DNA of 64,000 nucleotides, from assembly GCF_048771995.1 (NCBI RefSeq), contig NC_133030.1, positions 12,726,001-12,790,000 of the forward strand, read 5' to 3'. The notes under the pieces are model-generated. The model did no database searches. It saw only the letters and a list, made by a program, of their open reading frames with translations, and was not told where the DNA came from. A program made the position numbers and the translations under genes. Positions 34,201-43,723 of the stretch are shown here, piece by piece. Positions within the stretch are counted from its first letter, which is position 1. The number at the start of each line of letters is the position of its first letter. Origin of the DNA: Taeniopygia guttata (lineage: Eukaryota; Chordata; Aves; Passeriformes; Estrildidae).

Positions 34201-34511
34201 CCAGTGCCTGCAGCAACCTCAACATCAAGGAGGTATGAGGGGACTGGGTGGGGGGGTGGGGGGGTTCTGAGGGGGTTGGGGCTGGCCTGGGGGACCTGGA
34301 GAGGTCAGGGGGTACTGGAGGGGTCCTCCAGGTTCACCCCACCCCTCTCCCACAGTCCTTCACACGCCTGACGGAGCTGGTGCTGCAGGCACACCGAAAG
34401 GAGCTGGACGAGCTGCGGGGGCTGCCCCACGCCCCCACCCTGGCCCGGCTGGAGGAGGATGAGCAGCAGCCCCTGGGGAGCGAGGACACCCCCAAAACCT
34501 GTTGGTGTTGA
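31291..34511 (+). CDS. RAB15: RAB15 small GTPase
   Basis: Rab-family GTPase of the endocytic recycling route, linked to early and recycling endosomes. Seven exons (31291-31414, 32638-32698, 32847-32907, 32996-33073, 33149-33238, 34167-34232, 34356-34511) join in phase to 211 residues; human has 212. The nucleotide-binding motifs are complete: [18 protein letters not shown] and [41 protein letters not shown] and [19 protein letters not shown] identify RAB15 rather than RAB8 or RAB10. The protein ends KTCWC, a CXC box for double geranylgeranylation. A GC-rich 5' UTR with GGC runs precedes the ATG. Introns 1 and 5 are filled by minisatellites. Confidence 0.97.
31430..32470. repeat. 1 kb G-rich minisatellite in RAB15 intron 1
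   Basis: Over one kilobase of 20-28 base units such as GGGAGCACCGGGGAAACGGG and GGGAAGCCGTGGGCACC. The plus strand is strongly G and A rich and T poor. The array begins about 20 bases after the exon 1 donor and takes up most of the intron. Confidence 0.9.
33285..34035. repeat. Minisatellite in RAB15 intron 5
   Basis: C-rich units of about 45-60 bases such as CCCTCCTGCAGTCCTACC, TGTATCCAGG and ACCCCCAAGC, well diverged. It occupies most of the 0.93 kb intron before exon 34167-34232. Confidence 0.75.
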
Positions 34512-34765
34512 AGGCTGGGACGCTGTGACCCCTCCTCCCCAGGCTGTGTCGGGGGTATGGTAGGGGCAGGATTGAGGCAGCCCCCATAGAGTGGAGGGCA
34601 ACACGGGACACCCCCAGGGACAGGGAAGGTGGCAAGGGGGGCCCCCATTTTGGTGCCTGTGCCCTCCTTGGCTTGGGGGTAGGGTGGGGGGTGTACAGGC
34701 GCTGTGTGCCCACCCTGTGCCACCCCGTGCCCGTGGGATCCCTGGTTTTACACAGTGGTTTGCAG

Positions 34766-34771
34766 AATAAA
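34766..34771 (+). terminator. RAB15 poly(A) signal
   Basis: AATAAA about 255 bases after the RAB15 stop codon, the only good signal in this stretch. Confidence 0.85.
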
Positions 34772-34799
34772 GGAGATGCTGGAGGGGCTGGTGGTCCGT

Positions 34800-35690
34800 G
34801 TGCTCCAGGGGGGCTGTGGGCATGATGCCATGGCGGCAGGCACAGCCTGGGCATGGACACCCGAGCGGTGATCAATAATTAAGGGTGGTCTGGGGCTGCC
34901 GGCATGGTGTCCTCTTTCCAGGCTGGGCACAGGGACATGGGGCATGGTGCCCGTGGAGTGCCCTGGCCACTACCACGGCCTGCCAGGCTACCAGCTCAGC
35001 CACAGCTGTGGGAACAGGGTCGGAAAACTTGGTGGCAGCACTGGGATGAGCCAGCAGCGGGATGGTGGTAGCCAGGGATGGGCAGTTATTGGGATGATGG
35101 TGGGCAGTAAGATAGTGGAACCTATTGGCATCTAGGTGGACACCAGGATGCTGCCAGGCACTGGGATGGGCACCACATGACAACGGCGGGCACTACAGCA
35201 GATAGACCCAAGGGTGGAGCTGGTACTGGGACCAGTGGGCCCCAAGACTGGTGGGCACTGGGATGGGCAGCACAGGAGGTCCCGGAGGTGATGCTATATG
35301 GCAGCACCAAGCAAAGAAGAGTACTGGGACACTTGTCCCCTCCTCCTCTGCCCCACAGAGGTCCAGCTCACAGATTCCCGTTATTCCCTGACTCCTGTTA
35401 TTCCCCAACTCTCACCATCATTCCCAACCCTCGGGAACATGCCGTGCCAGACTGGGAGCATCCCACATCCCAGAGACACTAGGATGAGCAGCCGCAGCGC
35501 GCCGTGCCATGAATTATTGAGGCAGGTAGAGCATCGCCTTGGCCCCGTGCCACCTTCCTCCTTCCACGGGTGGGACGGGCGGCTCAGGTTTCTCCTGAGC
35601 CGTGGCGGGGCCTGGAGACCTTTGGACCGTGACGTGAGCACCGGGAAGCCCTTAAGAGGCGGTGCAGGGCACGGGGCACAAGCCACCGCA
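34800..35690. other. RAB15-GPX2 gap with weak repeats
   Basis: Between 35040 and 35300 there are weak repeats around GGCACTGGGATGGGCA. No extra gene is recognised. The last 100 bases before the GPX2 ATG must hold its promoter and 5' UTR, but no single clear motif stands out. Confidence 0.4.
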
Positions 35691-35701
35691 CACCTGCAAC
35701 C

Positions 35702-36360
35702 ATGACCGTCCCCATCGCAAAGTCCTTCTATGACCTGAGCGCCACCTCCTTGCAGGGGGAAAAGGTGGATTTTGGTGTTTTCCGGGGCCGTGTGGTCCTG
35801 ATCGAGAACGTGGCTTCGCTCTGAGGCACCACAGTGCGGGATTACACCCAGCTCAACCAACTCCAAGCCCGCTACCCCCGACGGCTGGTCGTGCTGGGTT
35901 TCCCCTGCAACCAGTTTGGATACCAGGTAAGTCCTATGGGCTACGAGGCAGGGGGGGTGAGGAGCTGGGAAACTCCAGAGGGCTCTGGATTTCTCCTTCT
36001 CCACCGCAGGAGAACGGCACCAACGAGGAGATCCTCAACACCCTGAAGCACGTGCGGCCCGGGGGTGGCTTCGAGCCCAACTTCACCCTGTTCCAGAAGT
36101 GCCAGGTGAACGGGAGTGACACCCATCCCGTGTTCGCCTACCTCAAGGCTCACCTGCCCGCGCCGGCTGACGAGCCTGCACACCTGATGGCTGAGCCCCG
36201 CTTTGTCGTCTGGAGCCCTGTGCGGCGTTCCGATATCTCCTGGAATTTTGAGAAGTTCCTGGTGGGGCCTGAGGGGGAACCGTTTCGGCGCTACAGCCCC
36301 CGTGTGCCCACAGCCCAGCTGGAGCCTGACATCCAGCGTCTCCTCAAGCTGGCCAAGTAA
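35702..36360 (+). CDS. GPX2: Glutathione peroxidase 2 (selenoprotein)
   Basis: Cytosolic, mainly gut-epithelial selenoenzyme that reduces hydroperoxides with glutathione. Two exons, 35702-35926 and 36010-36360, give 191 residues; human has 190. The TGA at 35822-35824 (codon 41) lies in ENVASL[13 protein letters not shown] and encodes selenocysteine, the position matching human Sec40. Other catalytic parts are present: FPCNQFGYQ with the active-site Gln, and [19 protein letters not shown] with Trp and Asn. The single intron after GYQ is at the usual GPX2 site. Conceptual translation that treats TGA as stop splits this gene, so automated tools may call it truncated. A SECIS hairpin follows in the 3' UTR. 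The dimer or tetramer interface loop of the GPX1/GPX2 type is retained ([20 protein letters not shown]). Confidence 0.97.
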
Positions 36361-36429
36361 TCCTAGCTCCAGCGTGATCCTGGCTCTGGTGTGATCCTGG
36401 CTCCGGCGTCACCCCGGGATGGCCCCAGC

Positions 36430-36492
36430 TCTCCGCAGAGTGACAGCCCCCTCTGAAACCTCCGTGGGGAGGGGGCTTGATGGGGGCAGAGG
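36430..36492 (+). promoter_or_regulatory. SECIS element of GPX2
   Basis: Selenocysteine insertion element in the 3' UTR. The non-Watson-Crick core is TGAC at 36441-36444 facing TTGA at 36477-36480. Above it, AGCCCCCTC (36445-36453) pairs perfectly with GAGGGGGCT (36469-36477), and the apical loop holds AAA at 36456-36458, twelve to thirteen bases after the TGA as the SECIS rule requires. It starts 80 bases after the stop codon. Confidence 0.9.
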
Positions 36493-36525
36493 GTTGGAGC
36501 CACAGGGGCGGCGTGGGCTGGTGGC

Positions 36526-36531
36526 AATAAA
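36526..36531 (+). terminator. GPX2 poly(A) signal
   Basis: AATAAA about 45 bases after the SECIS element, giving a compact 3' UTR of about 190 bases. Confidence 0.85.
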
Positions 36532-36549
36532 TGAGCCGCAGGGAGCCTG

Positions 36550-36640
36550 CCTGGATCCATGTGGTTTTTGGGAGAGTAAATGGATCCATGAGGTTTTTGG
36601 AAACATGCCCATACCCATGTGGTTTTTGGGGGCTCTTTGG
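36550..36640. repeat. Short direct repeat
   Basis: Three copies of a 28-38 base unit with GGATCCATGTGGTTTTTGGG, just after the GPX2 poly(A) signal. Confidence 0.65.
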
Positions 36641-36649
36641 GGCAACAGG

Positions 36650-37090
36650 AAGGAGGACACAGCCCTCAAGTACCAGATCCAGGAAATGGAGGCTCAGGGA
36701 AGTTCCCCATGGGTGTAGCTGGGGCTGGGTGCCAAAAGCAACACTTCACCCACCCCAGGGCAGTGATTTCTCACACCCAGCTCCTTCCTGCCTCAGGAAT
36801 AGGGAATTCCCAGCAGGGCAGGGCCAGGTTCCAAACCCTAGGGCAGGGGAAAGTGTCCCCAAACCAACTACACGGGAAGGGAAAATCATCCAAGTCCTTT
36901 CTCTGCACGGTTTAGGAGAGCACTGGGAGAGTGTAGTGGACTCTCCAGTGCTGGGAAGGGCCAAGGAAGAATCCCACAGGCTCCTAGGATGGAGAAAGCC
37001 TCTTCCATCAGCCCTCAACACCCTTCACCACCTCCAGGGGGCGAAGCCCACTCCCAAAATACTCCTGCTTGTGCCACCGAGCTGTCACAC
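36650..37090. other. GPX2-CHURC1 gap, no gene seen
   Basis: Space between two convergent 3' ends. No reading frame or repeat of note. Confidence 0.4.
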
Positions 37091-37096
37091 ATCACA

Positions 37097-37102
37097 TTTA
37101 TT
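37097..37102 (-). terminator. CHURC1 poly(A) signal
   Basis: TTTATT on the plus strand reads AATAAA on the CHURC1 strand, about 315 bases after the CHURC1 stop codon. Confidence 0.7.
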
Positions 37103-37415
37103 ACTCCATATATGAGGGCTCCTGAGGCGGGATGGGATGGGAATCCTTTTGGATCCTGTTTTGGGGACCCCTTTATGTCTTCGGCACATGGGGGACTTGG
37201 ACCGTGGCACTGCATCCCATCCTTGCAGTCAGGGTCAGAGCCAAAAGGCTCCAGAAACATGGGAGCATCCAGTGTTGGGTGTTCGCTTCATCCAGGCTGG
37301 AAGCTTGGAGGAGCAAATCCTGTCAGGGACTGTGTGGTCCCCAGAAATTACAGCGCCAGGTATCCAGGGGATCTCCCAGAGCTCCTGGAAGCTCATCCTG
37401 GGATACACATGGGGA

Positions 37416-39060
37416 TCAGAACAGTGGGGTCATCTGGCGAGGGTCGTCAGGCAGGATGCTGATGGAATCCTCAGCACGGCCACAGAGCAGGCACAGCATG
37501 GTATATTCCTGGGGGAAGGAAAAGGGGGGAGGCTGGAAAAAGAGGGGCTGTCACAGCCCTCCCCCCCTATACGGAAACTTGAGCCAGAGCTGGTACCCGA
37601 TCCCTGATTGCAATCAGAGCCAGGGGATCTCGTTTCCAGCCCTACCGGCTCCCCTGAGCCCTTTTTCCAGCCCTTTGCTGCATAGGAGATGTGCCAGGAA
37701 TGAGCAGTGGGGGTCACAGCCCCTCCTATCACCCACATTCCTATGCCAGGTGAGCTGGGCTTCCCCCACAAGGCACAGACTAATGCTGGGGGGACTCCAG
37801 GTAGCCCTGAACACAGGGATGGGGCTCTGAATCCTGAGGCTCTGTCCCAGGGAAGGTAGGAATCAGCCTGTAGAAGGGTGCGTCTGGAATTCCAGAGACA
37901 GAGTCAGAAAGGGCTTCTGGGGGACAAGAGACAAACCTGGTAGTCGTCCACCACGCTGAAGGTGTACTCATGGCGTGCGATCAGGTGGTGGCAGTTCTTG
38001 CACAGGTCTGTGGGGCAAGGGACAGTGGGGTGAGGACATGGGCATTGTCCCTAGGGCATCCCCCCACTCCCAATCTCTTGGGACAAGCCCCAGTCCTCCA
38101 TGCCTGCCCTCACACCTAGGGCATAGATGTCCCAGTCCCCAAAGCATCAAGACCACAAAATTCCTCTCACAGCAACTCACCCCTCTTAATGCCCATTGGC
38201 AGCTCGCTGATACTCCCTCTAAAACCTAAGACCCCCTCCCGGGCAATGACTCTTCTTACCCTCAGGAACCCCCCAGATATTGAGGCCTCAAATTTTCCCC
38301 TACTCAAACTAATCCTCCTTTAAGCCTCTCCCTCCTTTGACCTCTGAGCCCCCCACCCCAACATGCCCCAGCCCTCGAGAGCCCCCACACCCCAAGAGTC
38401 CCTCCCAGCCACCCAGAATCCAAATGCTACCACCAGGTCTCAACCTTCAAGGCCTCCACCTGTGTCCCCTAGTGTTCAAGACCCCCAGATCCCAAAGGTT
38501 CGCTCCAGCCCTCTCTAACTCTCAAGATCGCCCAAGCTCCAGACTCCAAAGGTCCCCCAGAGCCTTCAGCATCTTTCAAGACCTTCAAGACCCAAGGTTC
38601 TCTCCGAACTCCGACTCCTCCCAGCCCTCAAGACCCCAAACATTCAGTGATCCCTGAACCCCAGGGATGGCTCAGAGATCCCTCAAATGTCACCTTCAAA
38701 AAACCCAACCCCCAAACTTCCCCTCAGGCCCCCCGACCCTCAAGAACCCCAAGCTCCAGAGCCCAACCGCTCCCCCATCCACGTAAGCCCCGCCGGTGCC
38801 CCCCAGCGCACGGTCATAGGTGACGATCTCCTCCCCGCCCTGCAGGTCCTCGACTCGGTTGTTGACCAGCACGAAATCCCGGCGGCCGCACTGCGCGCAC
38901 CCCACGAAGTTCAGGAGGAAAGATCCGCCCTCCAGGCAGGTGGTGCCCTAGGACGGGAGCAGAGGCTCGGACCGGTACCAGTGCTGGTGCCGATGCCGAC
39001 GCCCCCCGCTCCCGCCCTCACCCGCTCCGGGTACTCGGTGCCCACACAGCCGCCGCACAT
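37416..39060 (-). CDS. CHURC1: Churchill domain containing 1
   Basis: Small zinc-binding protein first described in chick as a mediator of FGF signalling during neural induction. Four exons (39022-39060, 38812-38947, 37937-38007, 37416-37508) give 112 residues, the same length as human. It starts [20 protein letters not shown] and contains four CXXC pairs (CGGC, CAQC, CKNC, CLLC) plus the HH and HEY histidines of the Churchill fold. [26 protein letters not shown] and DDPRQM are near-invariant in the family. The first exon lies in a CpG island. RAB15 and GPX2 lie on the opposite strand between CHURC1 and FNTB, the same arrangement as in human. Confidence 0.96.
38230..38780. repeat. Degenerate C-rich repeat in CHURC1 intron
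   Basis: Loose units of about 30 bases around CCCTCAAGACCCCAAA and CCAGCCCTC. Strongly diverged, so the boundaries are approximate. Confidence 0.5.
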
Positions 39061-39219
39061 CTCGCACCGCCCTCCCCCGCAAATGTCGCGAGAACTAAGC
39101 CGAGGGGCGGGGCTCAGCGGCGGGGCGGGGCCCGAGGCTCCGTGTGTGGGCAGGGCCTGAAGAAAAATGGGCGTGGTTTAAACAAATGGGCGTGGCTTGT
39201 GGGGCCGTGGGGCTGCTTG

Positions 39220-39900
39220 GGGCAACCAGGAATATTTGGGGGGAGTCTGGGCTAGTCAGGCACCCAAGGCTGGGGGAAGACGCCTGGAGCTACCTGGGTG
39301 CACTCAATGCTAGTGGGGGACACCTAGAGTGACCTGCGCAGCATCCGAGGCTAGCGAAGGGCAGCCGGGGCTAGCTGGGATTACCTGTGAGATACCCAGG
39401 GCTAGTGGAAGACCTCGGAAAGTACCTAGGGGGCATCCAGAGCTAGTGGGAGACACCCAGAACTAGCTGGGGTCATTCAGGGCCAACTGTGGGGTGTTGG
39501 AAATTGGCTGGGGGACACTCTGGATTAGTGGGAAACACACTGGGCCAGGTGCGGGGTGCCTGTGACTAGCTGGGGGGCATCCAGGGATTGTGGGGGCACA
39601 CAGGGCCGATTGTAGGGTGGCTTGGGCTAGCTGGGGGTCATCCAGGGCTAGCTGGGGACTGCCTGGGTTAGATGGAGGACACCACGGACTAGTTGGGGGG
39701 TATCCAGGGCTAGAGGGGGTCAGCCGGGACAAATTAGGGGGTGCCTGTGACGAGCTGGAGTACACAGAGGTCTAACTAGGGCGTGCCTGGGACGAGTTGG
39801 GGAACTCACAGGGCTAGTGGAGGACACCTAGGGCTAGATGAGGGATGCCTGGGACTAGCTGGGGGGCATCCAGGGCTAGCGGGGGATACGTGGGCCGGCC
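39220..39900. repeat. Minisatellite between CHURC1 and SPTB
   Basis: About 680 bases of alternating units near 22-25 bases, GGGCATCCAGGGCTAGCTGG and GGGACACCTAGGGCTAG. Regular and clear. It separates the CHURC1 island from the SPTB promoter. Confidence 0.85.
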
Positions 39901-40224
39901 GGAGGGGATGGCCGGGGATCCCCGCCGGTGTCGGCGGGGCGCTGCGCCTCTCCGCAGCCTGCAGGCGCCGGTGCCGCCGCCAATGATGCTGTCGCCAACG
40001 GTGCTGCCGATGCCGGTGCTGCCGGTGTCGGTGCTGCTGCCGGTGCCGGTGGCGCTGGCGGCCGGGGGGCGCCGCTGTGCTGCATTGCGGGGCGGGCGGC
40101 CCGTCCCCGTCCCCGTCCCTGCGCCCATCCCCGTCCCCGCCCGCCCGGTCGGCTCGGCCCGGCCCTCCCGGGGGGAGCGGGGCTATCGGGGCCGGGCAGC
40201 GCCGCCGGCTCCGGGTAGGAATGT

Positions 40225-40345
40225 CCCTGCGCGCCCAGATAATGTTATTTATATCGCGGTGCAGGGCGGCTCCGCTCCCCCCGCCCCGCTCCCGCACCGG
40301 CCCCGCCGCCGCCGCCGCCGCTCGCCCGCCCGCCGCCCCGCGCAG
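40225..40345 (+). promoter_or_regulatory. Candidate SPTB promoter and non-coding exon 1
   Basis: AGATAA (GATA factor site) at 40237-40242 lies next to an AT-rich TATTTATA at about 40246-40253, inside otherwise GC-rich sequence. About 90 bases on, CGCAG|GTGAGA at 40345 is a strong splice donor with no reading frame before it, fitting a non-coding first exon spliced to the coding exon at 43724. GATA control suits an erythroid spectrin. This is inferred from motif positions only. Confidence 0.5.
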
Positions 40346-42204
40346 GTGAGACCCCGCGGCACCGGGATGCGCCGCTCCGGGGAGCACGGGAGGCACTGGG
40401 GGACAGTGGGAGACGCCGGTCCCCGGGGACACGCGGAGGGGGGGGGACACCGGCGGGCGCTGGCCGCCCCGGGGATACCGGGTGGGGGGTGCGGCACCGA
40501 ACACCGGGCGCGGTACCGTGCGGGGACGGTGGGCACGGAGGAAAGTTTGGTGGCGAGGATGAAGAACCCTCCGGGGAGCCTGAACCCCCTGTTCGCCCGC
40601 GGCGGGGGGTCTGCCGTCACCCCGAGTCCCTCGGGGCTGCTCTCGGGAAGGACGGGGCGGGCGAGTGGCGGTGACTTTCTAGGGACACCCTGTGGACAGC
40701 CCGGGGACAGTGTGGGGACACCCTGGGGACACTTTTTCTGGGGTGCCAACCCCTGGAGGGCTCCCCATACTAGTCCTTGGTGCTCCCAGCACTGTTGGGA
40801 CGCGGTAGAAAAGCCGAGTCCTGAGGATCTTGGTGGGACACATCACCCAACCCACTTCATCCCCCAGTTTTTAGCAACTGGGCAAACTGGAGGGTTACTG
40901 GGAAGGGTTTTTGGGGTGCCATGCCCTTGGTCCCCCTTGTCCCAGTGCCAAGAGGATTCTCATGGGTGGGTGTTAGGCTGGGGGAATTATTACCTTCACC
41001 TCAATAACCTAGGGGTCCCCCAGGCCTGATTTCCCAGTTTTTCCCTTTATAAATCTCTAGCTCCCAAATCAGGGGATTTGGGCACCCTGGAAGACAGTGG
41101 CAAGCACAGGAGACTCAGAAAACCCTGCTGGGTGCCAGCATGGCCCCCCACGGAGTATTTTATTGCTATCATGCAGTTTTTGGGCACTGTCTGGTGATTT
41201 TGGGGTACGGGGGGGGGGGGCAGCTCTTAAGAAGGGAGCAGGGCTCGGCTAGCGCCGTGCGCAGGGGAGGCCTATTTATAGCCAAAAATGTCTGTGGAGT
41301 GTCAGCACGTGTGCGTGTCACCGGCTTGGGTGACATGGGACAGTCCTGGCATGGCCGGCATGTGGCCCTGGGGAAGCCCAAATTCTCCTGGTGGGTGGGA
41401 GTGTGGCTGGAGAGCCCTGGCCAGGGCAAGGCATCGCTGCCGGAGGAGCTGTGCCGTGCCCTTCCATGCCCAACTGCCCCGTGCTGTGCCGCGCGGCCGT
41501 GCCGAGAGGAGCCATCTGCTCCCGGCCCTGGCCCTGCACCTGGCAAGCGGGAGACTGTTGGGGGACTGGGGGATGCCCCCCAGCTCCTGCCCCTTCCCAG
41601 CCAGAGCATGGCTGCTTTTGGGCATGGGGGAGATGCCAAACCCAAGTGTTTTGGTAAAGTGGAGCAACGGGAACACGCCAGACTCTGGGTGGCAGTGATG
41701 GGGCAGAATTTCGGGGTGTTTTGGGGGATTCTGATGAGTTTCTGTGCACTGGAAATGGGCTTGCCGGCAGTGTGCTGTGGCTGTGAGGGATGAGCCAGGG
41801 AACGGGTCTGAGGGTGCCATAGGTGCCAACCACTGCCCCGGCCACTCTTGGGGTGTGGGGGGACATTCCCCATGCTCGGCGGGGGGACTGTGGTGGTGGC
41901 ATGGTGCCAGCCCCTCACCGGGAAGTGCTGATTCACCGAGGCGAGCCGCTGGCCGGGGAAGGCGACGCTGCCCGGGCCACGGCTGCAGGATGCTGGCGGC
42001 GAGGCCGGCATGCTGGCATTCCCAGCTTTCCGCACGCTGAGCGGCAGGAATGACAATTCCCGAGTGGCGGGTGCTGGTGGCGGCGTGGCTGTGGCAGGGA
42101 GGGATGCTCAGAAGGCGCCCGAGTGGCGGAGGGAGATTTAAAGGGTGGGTGAGCGCCCGCGCTCAGAATGCTCCCATGGGCCTGGTGTGGCTCCCTTCGG
42201 CGTC

Positions 42205-42254
42205 ATCTCCTCCTCCTCCTCCTCCTCCTCCTCCTCCTCCTCTTCCTCCTCCTG
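42205..42254. repeat. (TCC)n microsatellite
   Basis: About 50 bases of nearly pure TCC triplets with one TTC interruption, in SPTB intron 1. Confidence 0.95.
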
Positions 42255-42534
42255 GGATGCTCACAGCCATGGCCCCGCTGCCGTGTTGTCGGGGACACAA
42301 TCAGAACAAAGGTATCCTGCAGAGACCCGACACAACTTAGCACACCCATACTGCTGGCAGTCCCTGAAGTTTTGGGGGCAAAATCCGCAAATTTGATGTC
42401 CCAGAGAGCTTTCATGCCAGGGCGAGCTGGGTCCTCTGGCAGAGGCACAGAGTCACGGCATGTGGGGCTGCAGGTCCAGCTCCAGCACCCTCCTGCCTGC
42501 TCTGGTACACACTTGCATGGCCCTGCACCCACGT

Positions 42535-42885
42535 GAGTGCCTGTCGTGTGTGTCCCTTGCAAACTGTGGTGTGTTCCTGCATGTCCTTGCTCAGACACAC
42601 AAACTCTGGCACATTTCTGCTTGTCCTTGTTCACCTGTGCACGCTCTGGTGTGTCCCTGTGTGGTCCTTGCTCACAGGCACACTCTGTCACACTTCTGTA
42701 TGTCCTCATTCACATGTGGACGCCGTGACAAGTCCCTGCATGTCCTGGCTCACAGGTACACACTCTGCCACCCTTCTCCATGCCCTTCCTCACACTTGCA
42801 CACTCTGGTGTGCTCCCAAGTGTCCTTGCTGTGCTGCCTGCACCCCTGCACGATCCTCCATGTCCTTGCACGCTCCCAGTGCCTC
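42535..42885. repeat. Minisatellite in SPTB intron 1
   Basis: About six units near 55-62 bases with TGTCCTTGCTCACA, GCACACTCTGG and TGTGTCCCTGC. Confidence 0.75.
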
Positions 42886-43723
42886 CAGGTCCAAGCCAAG
42901 GCCCTGCCTGTGCCACCCCGATTAGGGTGAGGAGTTGGGGTGTGGCACAGCCTGGGCCGCCCCGATAACCCTGCCAGGGGGGACATGGGGGATGCCCGGG
43001 GCATCCGAGGGGGACCTGGGGGCCCATGGGTTGTCACAGCTCACAGGATTAGCAGGGATTTGGGGCACATGGGGTTCCCCCTGGCACCCACTACCGAGAG
43101 CTCTGCGCAGCTCTGGGTTGCTGGAGACGTCCTGGATGTGCTGCTGGCTGTGGGAAGCCCCAGGCCATCTCCTCGCACCCCTCAGGGGCCCCAGCAGCCA
43201 CCGACAGCTGCTCAGAGGCATTTTTAGATACCAGCCATGTCCTATCTGTGTCTCAAATGTCCCCGGAGGTGGGTGCCACCCCCCTGCCAGCAGCTGTCAC
43301 CCACTTTCTGCCACCAGTGCTGGCTTCACCTGTGCAGCGCAGGGGTCGGGGTGGGAGTGAGCAGCAGCCCCTTCCCTGGGGGCATCCAAGGATTGGGGGC
43401 ACACCTCTTGGGACCTAGGCTGGAGTTTCAGCTGGGCAGAGGAACCTGGGTGGGGACGTAGCACCGTAAATAGCCATTAGCACAGCTCAGCAGGGTTCAG
43501 CATGGTGGTCCTGAAGCGGGCAGATGCCAGGTGCCCCCCCAACACCTGGGTGGGGCGAGGCTAAATCCCTCTGAGCAGCTTATCCCGAGGCTCTGAGCCG
43601 CAAATCCCCACGTGCCGCAGGGCTAGCGAGCCACAGCAGCTGTACTGATGCTCACGGTTCCGCTGACCCCCAGGGGCCTCTCACCGGTAGCCGACGGCCA
43701 CCGGGCCGGGGCACACTGGGACC

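Larger units (their letters stand above)
40350..43700. other. SPTB intron 1
   Basis: About 3.4 kb between the proposed non-coding exon and the first coding exon. It holds a MEF2 site CTATTTATAG at 41272-41281, a reverse GATA site CTTATC near 43579, a TCC microsatellite and a minisatellite. No other gene is recognised. Confidence 0.45.

Noticed and set aside
35822-35824. Premature stop in GPX2
   Set aside because: Position, context and the downstream SECIS element show selenocysteine, not loss of function.
39845-41029. 394-codon frame across the proposed SPTB promoter
   Set aside because: It is a by-product of CpG-rich DNA and the upstream minisatellite; it reads through a strong splice donor and shows no domain.
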